Positions 22,201 to 32,540 of a stretch of DNA of 64,000 nucleotides are shown in pieces. Origin of the DNA: Diphasiastrum complanatum (Eukaryota; Streptophyta; Lycopodiopsida; Lycopodiales; Lycopodiaceae); assembly GCA_029204225.1 (NCBI GenBank), contig CM055096.1, positions 44,557,967 to 44,621,966 on the forward strand. Direction: 5' to 3'. The stretch's first letter is position 1; every line of letters starts with the position of its first letter. The notes beneath the pieces were generated by a model. That model did not search any database, was not told the origin of the DNA, and worked only from the letters and a program-made list of their open reading frames with translations. Position numbers and translations under genes: made by a program.

Positions 22201-25200
22201 CTCACTTATGAAGAGCCAGATTTGGGTTCTTGTTGATCTTCCTCATGGGAAGAAGGCAATTGGTTCTAAATGGGTATACAAAATCAAGTATAAGGCAGAT
22301 GGTACCATTGAAAGGTACAAGGCAAGGCTCGTTGCCAAAGGCTATGCTCAGCAAAAGGGGATTGATTATGAGGAGACTTTTTCTCCTACTGCTCAGATGA
22401 CTACCGTGAGGGTAGTAACCTCTTTGGCTGCCCACTTTGGTTGGCGTTTGCGGCAACTTGACATAAAGACAACATTCCTCAATGGTGATCTCAATGAGGA
22501 AGTGTACCTTCAACAACCTGCTGGTTTTTTGGTTGAAGGCCAAGAAGATAAAGTTTGTCTTCTCAAGAAGGCACTTTATGGACTGAAGCAAGCTCCGAGG
22601 ATGTGGTATTGACATGAAGTTTGGCGAGCCCTCAGCCACTCTTATCTTGAATGATAGTCAAAGTGCTATTGCCATTGCATGGAATCCTGTTTTTCATGCG
22701 AAGCACATCGAGATCCATTGTCACTTTGTTCGAGAGAGACTTCATGACGGCGACATTTTACTTGAATATTGTCCTATGGAGGATAATATTGCGGACCTCT
22801 TCACTAAGCCGTTGCCTAGAGTCAGATTTGAAGCTTTATTTTTGAATTTGATACCACACGTGTTGGTTTTGTTACATAGTGTAATAGTGAAGATTTCAGT
22901 TTTGCATTGTCATTTAAGGAGGGTGTTAGAAATAAATGACTATGCTAAAGTTAATCCATAGGTTACTTTGACCTAAAAGGTCGAGATTTGTGTAACCATG
23001 AGTATTTAGTTATTTAGAGTTTGTCTTAAGTTCAGTTGGACCCAATTTTGGTCATGTACTGACTCGTGGGTCCTTAGGGGTCTAATTTTGTTTAGGGGCC
23101 CTATCTTGACTTTTGGGGGTGCCCTACATTTAGTAAGTGGTTAACCTTAGGGTTTGGTGGCACTTGGTCACATCCAGGTAGAGTACTTCGATGCTCATTG
23201 TGTATTTCATTTTTACAGTTTGGCTAAGCATTGCTCTCCATTGCTCTTGTTGTTGTTTTCTCTCTCTCTCTTAGAGTTGGGTGCCTAGCCTCTTCTCTCT
23301 TGTTTTCTGTGGAGATTGATTGATAATTAGATCTTGGTGACTTGACTCTTGCTTTTGAGGTTGGTGGTATGGGTTGTAGCCTTGGAGATACATTGATTGC
23401 CATATTGTTGTACGTCAATGATGTATCATGTAGCTCGAGTCTCGCCAACTAGAGAGGGGCTTCAAAGACATCTTGATAGTCTACATACTTTCTACACTAG
23501 ATGGGGATTGCCAATAAACATTTCGAAGACAACTAATGGTCTTCAACACTTCCAAAGCTTTTATGAAAAGACAAGAGAATATCTTTGATGGCCAACTTGT
23601 TACCTTTGAAGGTGGTACTATCCTATACTTACCTAGGTGAGTGTGTAATTTCCATGGCTGTAGGGGAGGGGATTTGGCTCTTGGACTAACACCATTAGCA
23701 CGAAATCATAAGCTAGAAAGAAAATGAAAAATAATTATACAAAAGTAGCTCTAGTTGTTAAAATGTTAAGCCCACATAGAGGGCAATGTTTTACAAGGGA
23801 GGAGTGTTATGAATACGCATCGGCATTCACTACATAGTCCATATTTTCTCTATTTTTGCCACATAAGTACCCGTGTTCCCTTGGGATCTATTGAGATTGT
23901 GCAAGCCTATTTTACTATTTTCATAACCCCTTATTTGGATAAGCCTATTTTCAATGGATAAGCTCAAAACCTTCTAAACTTATGCAAAGGGTCTACCATT
24001 TCTTAGATTCAGAGTCCTGAGCTTCTTGTAGGGGAGTTACACATTTTTGGAGATGTTAGCTAGAGATCTACTTGAGCTACCAATGGTCATTGATATTCAT
24101 CATGTGTTCTTAGTTGGAGAATGCTTTGTGGATGTTTTATGTTGTCTCATGTTTTCATTGATGCCATCACATACGATTTAAATTCCTAACAAAAAGGCAA
24201 TGCGATTGAATTCTATGTCCACATATTATAAGATAAGTGTTGTTTATCATTACAAATACCTGCAAAGCTAGCTCCCGTGTTGGAGTTACAATAAGTGCAC
24301 GAAGATGACAAAACTCATCTTTAACCACTAGATCCTTATGTGTATTCCCTTCATACTTCAATTCATCTGTTGCTTGTGACCATTTATCTTGCTCTGATAA
24401 AAGCCTTTGCAAAATAGGAATCCCAAAAGCCAATGTCTTTCCCGACCCAGTCTCTGCTGCACCAATAATATCCTATATTTGCAACACCACAATCACAAAC
24501 AAAATAAGATTTAGAAAGGATGGAAAATAATTAAAAAATATATAAAGGTCAGCTTTAGAAATTCACTAACTTAGATCACCAACCCAAGATAACAAAAGTG
24601 TCCTCAATTATATAGCAGAGTTGAACATCTATAAATCTCTCTTTGTGAGATTAGACTATATCCAGATTCACAAATTTAACTTGAGAAGTAATTTCATTTA
24701 ATAAAGCTTAGAGAAAAATATAAGTGCAACAAAAAAAAGTCAAAGAATTTATATAAAACCAATTATATAAAAAAGAATGAAAATTTCTTAGCTAGCAAGC
24801 GATACTTATGATCTCATTGATACCCAAACATAAATTACTATCTAGGTTTCGAGAATCTGAATTATCTTGGTAGCAACCGACAACCAACAAGCCCAAATTG
24901 AGAACAAAACAAAAAGAACTAGAAACTAAAAACAATGCTAAAGACCTTAATTTATAAAGAAGAGTACATCCAACAGGATTGGCTCAGTTGGTTAGCTTGG
25001 TATCCAATTCGAACCAAGATGCATAAACAAGAGTAACTAAGAAATAGACAAAATTTATAACATTTGAGACTACGTCGGTCCTCAGCTCCCCAGTTTTCTC
25101 AACAGTATGATTACTCATGTTGAACACACCAAAAGCTGAGATACAAAGACAAAACCATTCGAGTTGAACTTTCTTTATTCTCTCTATAGGTACAAAAAAA

Positions 25201-28200
25201 AGAAACCGTATAACATTGAGACATAATCATTGTACGTTAACCAAAATCAAAAATATTTGAAGAAACGTGAGGCAAGCAAATCACATTAACGTTATCCTAT
25301 TTTGGTTGCAACTTGTCATTACAAAATTCAGCCAGTAGATTTGACCTAGTTTGGCTTGGAGAAAGGTTCAAAAAGTTTCAGTAATAACCACTACTTCCAT
25401 TGAGTTCACGTAAGCCTTTAAGATAGATCCTCCAACATTAGGATCACTCTGCAGAAAGCTAACAAAATCAAAAAGATTAAGAACAAATAAGTCATCAATC
25501 TATCTTCTAGCATGGCTTACCTTGTTATGCAATAATATGGGACAAGTACCAAAATTAACAATCTTTTTTCAGATTTATAAGAGAAAAGATAAAAGCTGAC
25601 AAGATTAAGTACCCAAGGGAGAATCCATCTTCAAATTTAAAAACGATCAATTAGAGATATATGAAAAAGAGAAAAGATAAAAGCTGACAAGAATAAGTAC
25701 CCAAGGCAGAATCCATCTTCAAATTTAAAAACGATCAATTAGAGAAATATGCAAATCATCCAAAAGAAAATGCAACCAAAAAGATCTCTCAAATCATTAT
25801 CGAACTTTATTTGGAATAGATACTGCAAACAATTCCTATGGTAGTCTCATGGGGTTGAACATATTTTTGACCAAAGTATGCTTGCATCAAAACATGAACA
25901 TAACAATGATAGAAGCTCGCACAAATCCATATAATTCACATTCAAATTGTACTTTATGGTTTATGAAAGGATATGTGAATCATGAGCACATTCAAAGTAA
26001 TGACACATATCTATTTGTGAAATTAGAATATATCCAATTTAACTAATTCAAAGTGATGACACATGCTTATTCAGAGATTGAGAGACCTCATATTTTCCAC
26101 AATATGGTATTGGTAGTTATGGCACTCTAAGCAGGTTTGGGGTTGCTTTAGGACAGATGAGGGCCTTTCAAAGTCGATTAGGAGTACCATCGGATTAAAA
26201 GAGAGGGCTATATATTGATCAGCTTGAGTGTTGTCAATCAAGATGGTGGCCAAGGATGCGGACTCTGTGACACACTTTTCTCTATCCTACTATATGCTGA
26301 TGACGTGGTATTGATCTCCTCGACTAACATAGGTGTTACATCCATGTCCAGCTATCAGGGATTTGGAATAATCTTAGACATGAGCCTCTAGTAGTCAAGA
26401 TTATTTATTACGGCTCGAAAGTCCATTCAAGGCCAGTTTGATAGTTAATAACCTTGAGAGGGACCAAGCATCCAAATAAAGACATGTGGAGCAATACATG
26501 GTGTGTGACAGCCATATGTATGTTCAAGGCCATCAATAGTGATACAGTAGGGTTGCAAGAGCCATTGGGGTCAATATTGCCCTCTTCCATGATTGGCTTT
26601 CACTCTTCAGTTGCCAGTTCTCTCTCCTCATCAACAGTCACACATCATGGCTCGGGGGTGAAGCTACTACGTATTGATCTCTAGCTTTGGGTGGTTTGTC
26701 TCCACTATTCTCCCTTTTGGTGCTCTGTAAGTGTTCTCCATTATAGCATGACTGTAGAGATACTTGGATAGCCTCCATTTATTTGGAACCACACGGTGTT
26801 TGGCAATTAACACCAAGAAGACTCAAGTTGTGTTCTTCAATACTTTTCAAGGTCTATCTGTAACAATAGGTGCCTACTCTAGGTGGTCAGCCATTGGAGG
26901 TGGTGTCTTCTCATACATATTTGGGGGTACTCTTCACTAGTCCTATCTTCAATAGGACATATGCGGCTTCGGCCAAGATGAGGAAGGGCCATGCAACACT
27001 GGTTACTCTTAAAAGCTTTTGTTTGCAGAAGCATATTCGGGGTGCCTTGAGTAAGTGTACGCTATTTGATGTCATTGTCTCCCCCACATCTATGTACACA
27101 GTAGAGGCTTCATGCACAAGGATTTCAGCGGCTGAGTGGGCTAGTGTTTCTTGGTCTGAGGAACACTTTATCTTCAAGTGCCCTGTATATTACGAGATTA
27201 GATTTTACAACTAGGAAGAGCTTGGCCTCAAGAATTCACCACCCAACCATTGCTAGATCCATGCACAAGCAAGCCAATTTAGCACCCCCTTGCTTCACCA
27301 CAATCAATCACATAGCTACCATCACAAACACAAGCAAATCCTTACACTCTAGCCTTCCACTAGTGAATAGAAGCAAGCAACAACACAAGAATTCCCCCTC
27401 CCTATGGGTGCCCTCTCCCTCTCTTATAGATTGGAAAAGACTCCCTCCAAAGCACTAGAGAGTGTCCTCACAAGCCAATGAGAAGAGGGGAGCCAAAGGA
27501 AAGGCCAAGAGCCTCATAAGTTAGTGGAATGTCAAGAGACACCTTCCATAACTTATGTTTCTTGAATAATGACTTCTTGGTTGCTTTAGGGACATCAAGG
27601 GACCCTAGTAGGTGCGACCACCTAGTAGGTCCCAATGACCCACATGTGATGACTTTGTGTAATAGATCCTAACACCACAGTAGGGCAAACACTAACTGAT
27701 CCACCCAACCTTGCCTACTCCCTGATATAGAGTAAGCCCCTCCTAGCCCAGTGTGAGGACTGGTAGCATGCAACTGCCAAGTGTCGGCCACGTGTCACTA
27801 ACGTGGCCGACTGCACGTCAGGACCCAACTGGGAGCCCTATCCTGCTGACAGGGTCCCTATGGCTATGGACCGTGCTAGGGCACACTACTCACATTGTCT
27901 TGCCCTGTTGGTCGTGTACGCTGAACACGACCTTGACTGTGGTATTTGACCTATCTGTGTTCTCTAGGGTTCGGCACTGGTCACGAGCTCGTAACACTTT
28001 GGCCCAAGGCCAAATATGTGATCATGGCGCAAGGTTGAGGCCCAAGGTTTAGGAAAATGACCAATACCCATGGTAGTGTCCTCCTAACACCTCACAAGGT
28101 TTCATACCTCCATCCAAGGATTCAAGTACCTTATAACAAAGGCACTTACCCTTATCCAAGGGTGACACGCCATTTAGCCCCCCAGATACTAAATGGCCAT

Positions 28201-29999
28201 ATAGGAGATACTGAAGTACTGCTAGTTGCATAGGTATGTAACATTAGAGGCCGATACAATAGCCTTTTCTGGGATTCTCTAGTCACTCTGCAATCTCTTA
28301 TCTCATATGAGGACCAACAGTGAATCACCCTGATGTTACGAGAGAGATGTTCTTCTTACGTAGAGAGCTATGTCAGCATGGTCAGCACAAACACTAGGAT
28401 CCCCAGCTCCATATCATATCTTTCTTCACCAGGAGAAGCTCTAGGGAAGACACTAGGTCAGAGATACCATTAGACGATGAGGCACACATACCTTCTAGGG
28501 ACCAACATCAACATTGAGATCAACGACAGTGTACAACTCTGAGTCAGGATGTTATGGAAGTTAGGAGTACTCACCAGTCTAGAAGGGTTCACACCAGTCT
28601 AGAAGGGTTCACAGCAGGAGATGACAACATCCCACACCGCACCCACACCAACTCTATTTATCACGGCTTTCTTCGGCAGGGTTGCAGACTGAGCACTCCT
28701 ACACATGTCTACACATTGAAGCAAGAAACTTTTTGGAAAAATCAACTTCAATATACAGTTTTCTCTTTCTTGCTAACATTTGGTAAATTTCTGTCCAGCA
28801 TTGATTACATTATTTTTATGTACAGTGGTTGAACACAGGTAACCTCCACTTTGATGGGTATATTCAGCCTAATATTGCCTTCTTACTAGTAAATTCTGCA
28901 GAAAAGCATCAGATCATTCAGAACGACACAGCGTCAAATTCATGCTACCAATACAAAATGATTCTACCTTGCTATGCATTTCAAGATCAAAAACTTCAGT
29001 ATGCTGAGTTTATTGATCAATTTGACAAGGACCTTGAACAGTGGTGTACACCTAGAAAAAAGCATGAATTGAAACCAGAATAACACATTCTAGATACAAA
29101 AGCAATAACAGATGTGGGACACAATACTTGCCAGTTTCAGCACCAAGGGTCAATCCCCAGAAAACTACAAGAAGCAGATAACCAAACTTCAGACAAACCT
29201 TTCCTTGATGTGCAGCAGCTGGGATGCATGCTCTCTGTATTGGAGTTGGTTCCGTGAACCCCAGAGCAGCAAGAGATTTTTCTAGCAGTGGATGAAGTCT
29301 CAGCTCTGCCCATTCAGACAGGTCTACTGCATTTTCATCATCCGATTCCTGCAGCTTTAAACTGTCAGTAACTTGTTGCACAGACCCACCGTCCCCAGAC
29401 ACCAAAGTGCCTTCTGCTGAATTGGGAACTCCACCACTACCAGTAACTGCACCAACGTCAACAAGAAACATTGATGATGCCGTTCTAGAGGGTCCAAAGC
29501 CCACTGAGAGTTTTCAATGACTATTTTCAATATAAGTACTGTTATGAAAAATGAAACATCAAAACGTAATCCGCTAGTAGCCTTACATGCCCATCTAAAA
29601 ATAACATATATTTTCAGACAACATCTAGAGTAACAAGTTTTCCTTTTTAGATCTCCAGCGTTCTGTTTCCAGAATCTGAACACAAAATGATATGAATTTA
29701 TCTTCTAGAAGACACTTTACCAAGAAATTGCTCTATGTCCACCTCCTTTCTGCGAATGCTTATCTTCTTTTTCTTGCCTGATGATTTCATATCTTTCACT
29801 TCAAAATGGTTATCTGATATGCCAATGGATGACTCCATGAATGGCCCATTCTCTTCCCTAATAGTGTTTACTTTCCTTCTCTTTGTTGGTTTCTCAAGCG
29901 AGTAGTCTGCATCCATGTCTCCAGAATAGACATCATCAGCAACTCCTAGTTCAGGCTCCCAACATGTGTCACCATCAATCTCTTCCAAGGAAATGAACC
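16100..29999 (-). CDS. RH13: DEAD-box RNA helicase, DDX24/MAK5/RH13 type (partial, six exons)
   Basis: Six minus-strand exons with matching phases and GT-AG borders: 29,999-29,721, 29,503-29,199, 24,472-24,260, 17,318-17,142, 17,020-16,575 and 16,274-16,100. Together they hold an N-terminal Lys-rich region, the Q motif, Walker A ([10 protein letters not shown]), [28 protein letters not shown] and the first part of the second helicase domain (TIVFCTS). The [10 protein letters not shown] segment and the long insert between DEAD and SAT are typical of the DDX24/MAK5 family, which acts in 60S ribosome assembly in the nucleolus. The N-terminal start and the last exons with motifs V and VI are not seen. 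Two introns of 4,726 and 6,941 bp are full of transposons. No break was found in any exon, so the gene is probably working. Confidence 0.85.
16575..17020 (-). CDS. RH13: RH13-like exon E (DEAD and SAT motifs)
   Basis: Starts [20 protein letters not shown], has a long acidic or polar insert after IIDMLPQSN, then [20 protein letters not shown] and [20 protein letters not shown]. The insert between DEAD and SAT is characteristic of DDX24/MAK5. Acceptor CTGGCAG, donor TTGA/GTACTTA. It is 446 bp and ends in phase 2. Confidence 0.9.
17142..17318 (-). CDS. RH13: RH13-like exon D (motifs GG and Ib)
   Basis: 59 codons: [49 protein letters not shown] and HLHE. Acceptor TAAGCAG, donor GAG/GTGGGT. It covers the RNA-contacting GG and TPGR motifs. 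Confidence 0.9.
17715..17939 (+). pseudogene. Possible captured coding fragment
   Basis: A plus-strand frame of about 75 codons reads [20 protein letters not shown] followed by [20 protein letters not shown]. It has a protein-like composition, with an amphipathic helix and then a compact Gly/Pro-rich part, but I cannot assign it. It lies inside the helicase intron on the opposite strand. It could be a gene fragment carried in by a transposon, or chance. Confidence 0.25.
19030..19245. repeat. Purine-rich (GA-type) tract
   Basis: About 200 bp almost free of C on the plus strand, built from GAGAGA, GGAAG and AGGTAGAG units. It is low complexity and possibly a decayed GA microsatellite. The minus-strand 99-codon Ser/Leu-rich frame is an artefact of it. 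Confidence 0.7.
19376..19856 (+). pseudogene. Old LINE reverse transcriptase relic (left part)
   Basis: It aligns by eye with the LINE copy at 38,190-38,650: the YRTIMI region, the VDFRKAFD-like region, a MALSERV-like stretch and the [15 protein letters not shown] motif, with many stops and frameshifts. It breaks off at GATGAGGT, where copia copy 2 is inserted, and continues at 23,357. It lies in a helicase intron on the opposite strand. Confidence 0.8.
19857..20312 (+). repeat. 5' LTR of copia copy 2
   Basis: 456 bp, TGTTAG to CCTACA, including a CT tract at about 20,200-20,222. It is followed directly by the PBS. Confidence 0.95.
20313..20324 (+). promoter_or_regulatory. Primer binding site of copia copy 2
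   Basis: TGGTATCAGAGC, the exact plant copia primer site complementary to the 3' end of initiator tRNA-Met. Confidence 0.92.
20325..20935 (+). other. Leader of copia copy 2
   Basis: Untranslated leader, nearly identical to 4559-5168 of copy 1, ending at the first deletion junction. The 88-codon frame at 20,407 has no domain. Confidence 0.75.
20936..22612 (+). pseudogene. Copia copy 2: integrase to partial reverse transcriptase frame
   Basis: A continuous 530-codon frame (from 21,020) encodes the integrase core ([36 protein letters not shown]), the LGQ-repeat linker and the front of reverse transcriptase as far as [13 protein letters not shown]. The catalytic YVDD is deleted. Here integrase and RT are joined by [20 protein letters not shown], which shows what copy 1 looked like before its 420-bp insertion. 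The protease and Gag are absent. Confidence 0.9.
22614..22923 (+). pseudogene. Copia copy 2: RNase H remnant and PPT
   Basis: The C-terminal RNase H part ([32 protein letters not shown]) follows the second deletion in another frame. AAGGAGGG directly before 22,924 is the polypurine tract. Confidence 0.85.
22924..23356 (+). repeat. 3' LTR of copia copy 2, end lost
   Basis: 433 bp starting TGTTAG. It lacks the terminal CCTACA and has an 8-bp gap (CCATCTTA) near 23,018. The GAGGT target duplication follows at once. Confidence 0.9.
23362..23650 (+). pseudogene. Old LINE reverse transcriptase relic (right part)
   Basis: This continues the relic from 19,856. It contains the sequence matching the LLYVDDVVL region (TTGTACGTCAATGATGTA), the TREGLQRxLDxLHxFxTRWG region, and the start of the conserved YTYLGVL region near 23,620. 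It aligns with 38,680-38,945. Confidence 0.8.
23651..24259. other. Intron sequence with a possible LTR-element 3' end
   Basis: CCCACATAGAGGGCAATGTTTT at 23,771 is followed by a purine run (AAGGGAGGAG) and then TGTTATGAATACGC at 23,807, which looks like a PPT and LTR start. A closely related motif is at 34,787. No second LTR, pol or target duplication was found, so this remains tentative. Confidence 0.3.
24260..24472 (-). CDS. RH13: RH13-like exon C (Walker A, motif Ia)
   Basis: 71 codons starting [20 protein letters not shown] (the ATP-binding P-loop) and ending [13 protein letters not shown]. Acceptor AATATAG, donor CAG/GTATTTG. It joins exon B so that QGK is followed by [13 protein letters not shown], as in the family. 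Confidence 0.9.
24978..25016 (+). repeat. tRNA-like A/B box fragment (possible SINE head)
   Basis: TGGCTCAGTTGGTTAG resembles a Pol III A box and AATTCGAACC a B box, but they are only about 27 bp apart and no cloverleaf can be drawn. It may be a damaged tRNA-derived SINE or a tRNA scrap. Confidence 0.25.
25581..25756. repeat. 88-bp tandem duplication
   Basis: The units 25,581-25,668 and 25,669-25,756 are nearly identical (GAGAAAAGATAAAAGCTGAC to AATTAGAGA). This is a local duplication inside an intron. Confidence 0.85.
26080..27202 (+). pseudogene. Old LINE ORF2 relic (left part)
   Basis: The relic contains a copy of the MALYERVxGCF region near 26,115, [14 protein letters not shown] at about 26,290, the KKTQVVFFN-type stretch at 26,815, and a 114-codon frame (26,870) with [37 protein letters not shown] and [15 protein letters not shown]. 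An internal deletion fuses the SxxWASxS segment to the C-terminal finger. 26,421-26,690 is not LINE-like. It matches LINE family A of the 38-kb copy. It is interrupted at 27,203 by an LTR-like insertion. Confidence 0.8.
27203..28243 (-). mobile_element. Probable solo LTR inside the LINE relic
   Basis: About 1,041 bp separates two parts of the LINE sequence and is flanked by TTAGA (27,198-27,202 and 28,244-28,248). The ends are TTTTACAA and TTGTAACA-like (revcomp TGTTACAT), consistent with TG...CA termini with one mutated base. No coding domain is present. Its GC content is higher than that of the flanks. It is most likely a solo LTR of an otherwise unseen family. Confidence 0.55.
28244..28690 (+). 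pseudogene. Old LINE ORF2 relic (right part, C-terminus)
   Basis: This continues after the insertion with sequence matching the region after the C-terminal finger (the EDPRCVALxVxEMFxLRR stretch). It then reads toward a C-terminus containing [10 protein letters not shown], in the place where intact copies carry the ITQFF-type motif. A perfect 20-bp tandem duplication lies at 28,572-28,611. Confidence 0.65.
28691..29198. other. Intron sequence next to exon B
   Basis: The rest of the large intron. An 84-codon plus-strand frame (28,829) has no recognisable domain. Nothing else is seen. Confidence 0.4.
29199..29503 (-). CDS. RH13: RH13-like exon B (Q motif)
   Basis: After a variable linker it encodes [20 protein letters not shown] and [20 protein letters not shown], the Q-motif region that senses adenine in DEAD-box proteins. 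Acceptor CTCTCAG at 29,504-29,510, donor AAAG/GTTTGT. The codon split with exon A is consistent. Confidence 0.85.
29721..29999 (-). CDS. RH13: RH13-like exon A (N-terminal region)
   Basis: Encodes [18 protein letters not shown] and a basic segment ([23 protein letters not shown]) that could serve as a nuclear or nucleolar signal. The acceptor is ATGCAG and the donor is CTTG/GTAAAGT at 29,721. It ends in phase 1, which fits the next exon. It is not the first exon: it lacks a start ATG, and an in-frame stop lies just upstream in the intron. Confidence 0.7.
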
Positions 30000-30389
30000 C
30001 TGCATCCCAGTAGATACCATCATTTTAGTATTGAAATGCTTCCTAATGTAAATTAGTTTAAATTTTCATTAAACAAAAGTGTGTCAGAGACTATGTTTTT
30101 AAATCAAAAAAATTGTTTCAAAACCTTCATTGAACTAAAAAAACGCCAAGAGTACTCAGTCAGTGAGTTAAAAAGCATACAATCTGGTTTCATAGATGAT
30201 TAGCATAAAAGTCTATTGAAAGTATAATACAAAACTCCCAAAGCTAAATGCTATTTGAAGCTGAGTATATTGTTAGCAAATGACTACATTACTTTGAAAA
30301 ATGTCAATTTTTACAACATGCACTCAGTGTTATAGCTTCTTCAGACTATGCTCAATAATGATAGGTTCTTGAGGTTCATAGAAGTTTGG

Positions 30390-31250
30390 ATTGTTTTTGG
30401 AGATAATTTCTGGCGTCAGGCCGAGCAGCTGGTTGAGGTCCTACAGCTAGTGTACCATGTACTAAGGTTGGTGAATTGAGAGAGTGGGTTCTACACTCGG
30501 CCTCATTTACAAGCTTATGGACAGGATTGGGGAGACCCTTCAACGACCGCTTTTTGATGAGCGCAGGTATACCTTTTTTGTAATATGTTTGGTGCATTTG
30601 TTTTGTAAAAGCTTTTGTTTTTTGATGAGATTGTTGAGTTGCTTTTCCTACAAGGCAGTGATTACTTTCTTGGTTTCTATAGGATGTTAGCTATCCAAAA
30701 CAAGTGGCTTGACAAGTGGAATTTCTTCCACAAGCCCATACACGTAGTTGCTCATTTGCATCACCCTACGTGGGCTACCGGAGCCATATGCACAAACGCT
30801 GAGCTTGTGGATGGTTGGAGGACACACACACACAATGTGTATCTAGGTTAGGGTTGTCCCCCAAGTACTTGTGTAATTGACAATTGTCAACAATTTCTTT
30901 GTGCTTTTTGACGACTCGTTCATTTCGAGAATCAAACAATGTCCCATCTTTGTGCAGGTCATCGCACCTTATTGCACAGGATCAAGAGACAGATGTTGTA
31001 TTTTGAGCGCCCCGCCCCTGATATTACATGATGAGGAGGATGAGGCCTTGGATGATGAGATGGAGATGGACATTGTAGAGGATGTGGGGTGGGTTGATCC
31101 AAATGCCGAGACACAAGCCGAGCCTGCATCACCTATACACAGAGGGGGGGGGGGGGGGAGGCATAGGGTACGCCTGATGGATTTGCATGTTGAGCCAAAG
31201 ATAACAGCATCACAGGCAGAGAGAGAGCAGCCCGCGTTGAGGCCTTCGTA
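30390..31250 (+). pseudogene. hAT-type transposase C-terminal remnant
   Basis: Across several frameshifts the plus strand reads AEQLVEVLQLVYHVLRLV, then GLIYKLMDRIGETLQRPLF and MLAIQNKWLDKWNFFHKPIH followed by VVAHLHHPTW. This is the pattern of plant hAT/DUF659-type transposases (EPLVxVLRLVDGDEKPTMGxIYExMDRAKE; IIDxRWDxQLHRPLHAAAYxLNP). An acidic tail (DEEDEALDDEMEMDIVEDVG) follows at about 31,020. The N-terminal BED finger and the dimerisation domain are missing or unreadable. It sits upstream of the visible helicase exons on the other strand. Confidence 0.65.
31144..31158. repeat. Poly-G run
   Basis: Fifteen G in a row inside the hAT remnant. The length of such runs is error-prone in sequencing. 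Confidence 0.8.
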
Positions 31251-31759
31251 GACCTAGAGGCAGCAGTAGAGGCAGTGGCAGCGGCAGAGGCAGAGGCAGA
31301 GGTTCAAGGACACAGCCGCACATACTCGAGGAAGATTCCTTATCTTCCTACTCGTTTGCCAGTGATAGTGATGAGGAGGACACCGGATCATGATGCCTCC
31401 GAGTCATAGAGACTCATCGTGTCATTTTGTGTCACATGAGTCTACGAGTCCATTGTCCATCTATCGTATGCATGTACGTGGCCATTGGCCCACTCATTGT
31501 ATATATCAGAGCTTTATCGTTTATGACATCATACATATTGATCATTCTCATGAGGCATGTGTGGAATGTGGATCAATTTCCATGTTCATGTATCATAGTT
31601 CAATTAGTGAATGGACTTCAATGTGATATGCTTTTTCAATAGTAGTACTTACAAGTTAGTAGTTACTATGCTTTGCAATTTTGTTACATCTCTACGTGTT
31701 GGTTTTTCCCACCTCAACACATTAAAAAAAAATTTCTCCTAGATCCTCTTAGTCTTCCT
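31251..31759. other. Gly/Arg-repeat tail and unassigned spacer
   Basis: 31,251-31,310 is a repeat of GGCAG(T/A/C)GGCAGAG type that extends the hAT reading with a low-complexity tail. The rest shows nothing. Confidence 0.4.
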
Positions 31760-32540
31760 TCTTTACTCTAGAAATGGTTAAAAAGGAAATTAATAAGATG
31801 CAACGTAACAAAACACGTAACATTGATGACCTAGAATTTAAATAACTAGTTCATGCTGCAAATAATCTTGCACCTATAGTTTCTCATCTCCTTAGTTCTG
31901 TTGTCGTTCATGGTTTGCCGTCTACATGGTGTACTAATGTCATTCATCCCATTTAAAAAGCTAGTGATCGCTTAAGCCAAAGACATGTTATTTTTTAACT
32001 TTATGGAGTTAATATACAAAATAAAGTTAGTAGACATGTAAAATCTAAAAGACTTCATGCGTTGAAATAAGCTGGTTTTAGGCAGCATCACTCCGCTTTG
32101 GATAATATTTTCACTTTGAGAGCTGTCAACGAGCAAGATAAGTCCAAGCAAGAGAAAGTTTATTGTTATTTTGTTGATTTTAAGCAGGCCTTTGATTTGG
32201 TTCCCTAACACTTTATTCAAAGGCTGAAAGATCTTCATTTTTCTCAAGACACAATTATAGTTGTCATGGCATTGTATGAGAGAGTTTTTGGTTGTTTTAG
32301 GATAGAGGCTGGTCTATCGGATCCTGTTACTAGCTCTATTGGGGTTAGGTAGAAATGTTCTCTTTCTCCTACACTATATCAATGACTAAGAGAAGGTCCT
32401 TTCCCAAGATGGTGGCGATAGATGCAAATTAGCTATTCTTATTTCTATCCTTTATAATTATACATTAATGATGTTGCACTACTTTTATCGTCCATACATG
32501 GGCTTCAAAGGCCTTTAATTGAGTTGATTTTGCAAGACAC
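31760..32540 (+). pseudogene. Old LINE reverse transcriptase relic
   Basis: Plus-strand translation with stops gives NLAPIVSHLLSSVVVHGLPS, TWCTNVIHPI, HALK then AGFRQHHSALDNIFTLRAV, KVYCYFVDFKQAFDLVP, MALYERVFGCFR and CSLSPTLYQ. It aligns with the RT region of the LINE at 38,090-38,700. Many stops show age. It ends near the position matching TREGLQR. Confidence 0.85.

Larger units (their letters stand above)
19857..23356 (+). mobile_element. Ty1/copia copy 2, internally deleted
   Basis: This 3,500-bp element is flanked by GAGGT (19,852-19,856 and 23,357-23,361) and inserted in a LINE relic. The 5' LTR (456 bp) and 3' LTR (433 bp) match copy 1, but the 3' LTR has lost its last bases (CCTACA). 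Two internal deletions relative to copy 1 remove about 1.66 kb (leader end, gag, protease, start of integrase; junction near 20,936) and about 0.78 kb (second half of reverse transcriptase and start of RNase H; junction near 22,609). Each junction shows only 1-2 bp of shared sequence. The element is non-autonomous, yet its remaining integrase-to-RT frame is uninterrupted. Confidence 0.95.
24473..26079. other. Intron sequence, unassigned
   Basis: Left part of the 4.7-kb intron between exons C and B. It is AT-rich. It holds a tRNA-like fragment (24,978-25,016) and an 88-bp tandem duplication (25,581-25,756) and nothing else I can name. Confidence 0.5.

Noticed and set aside
24978-25016. A tRNA gene
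   Set aside because: A- and B-box-like words are too close together and no cloverleaf forms.
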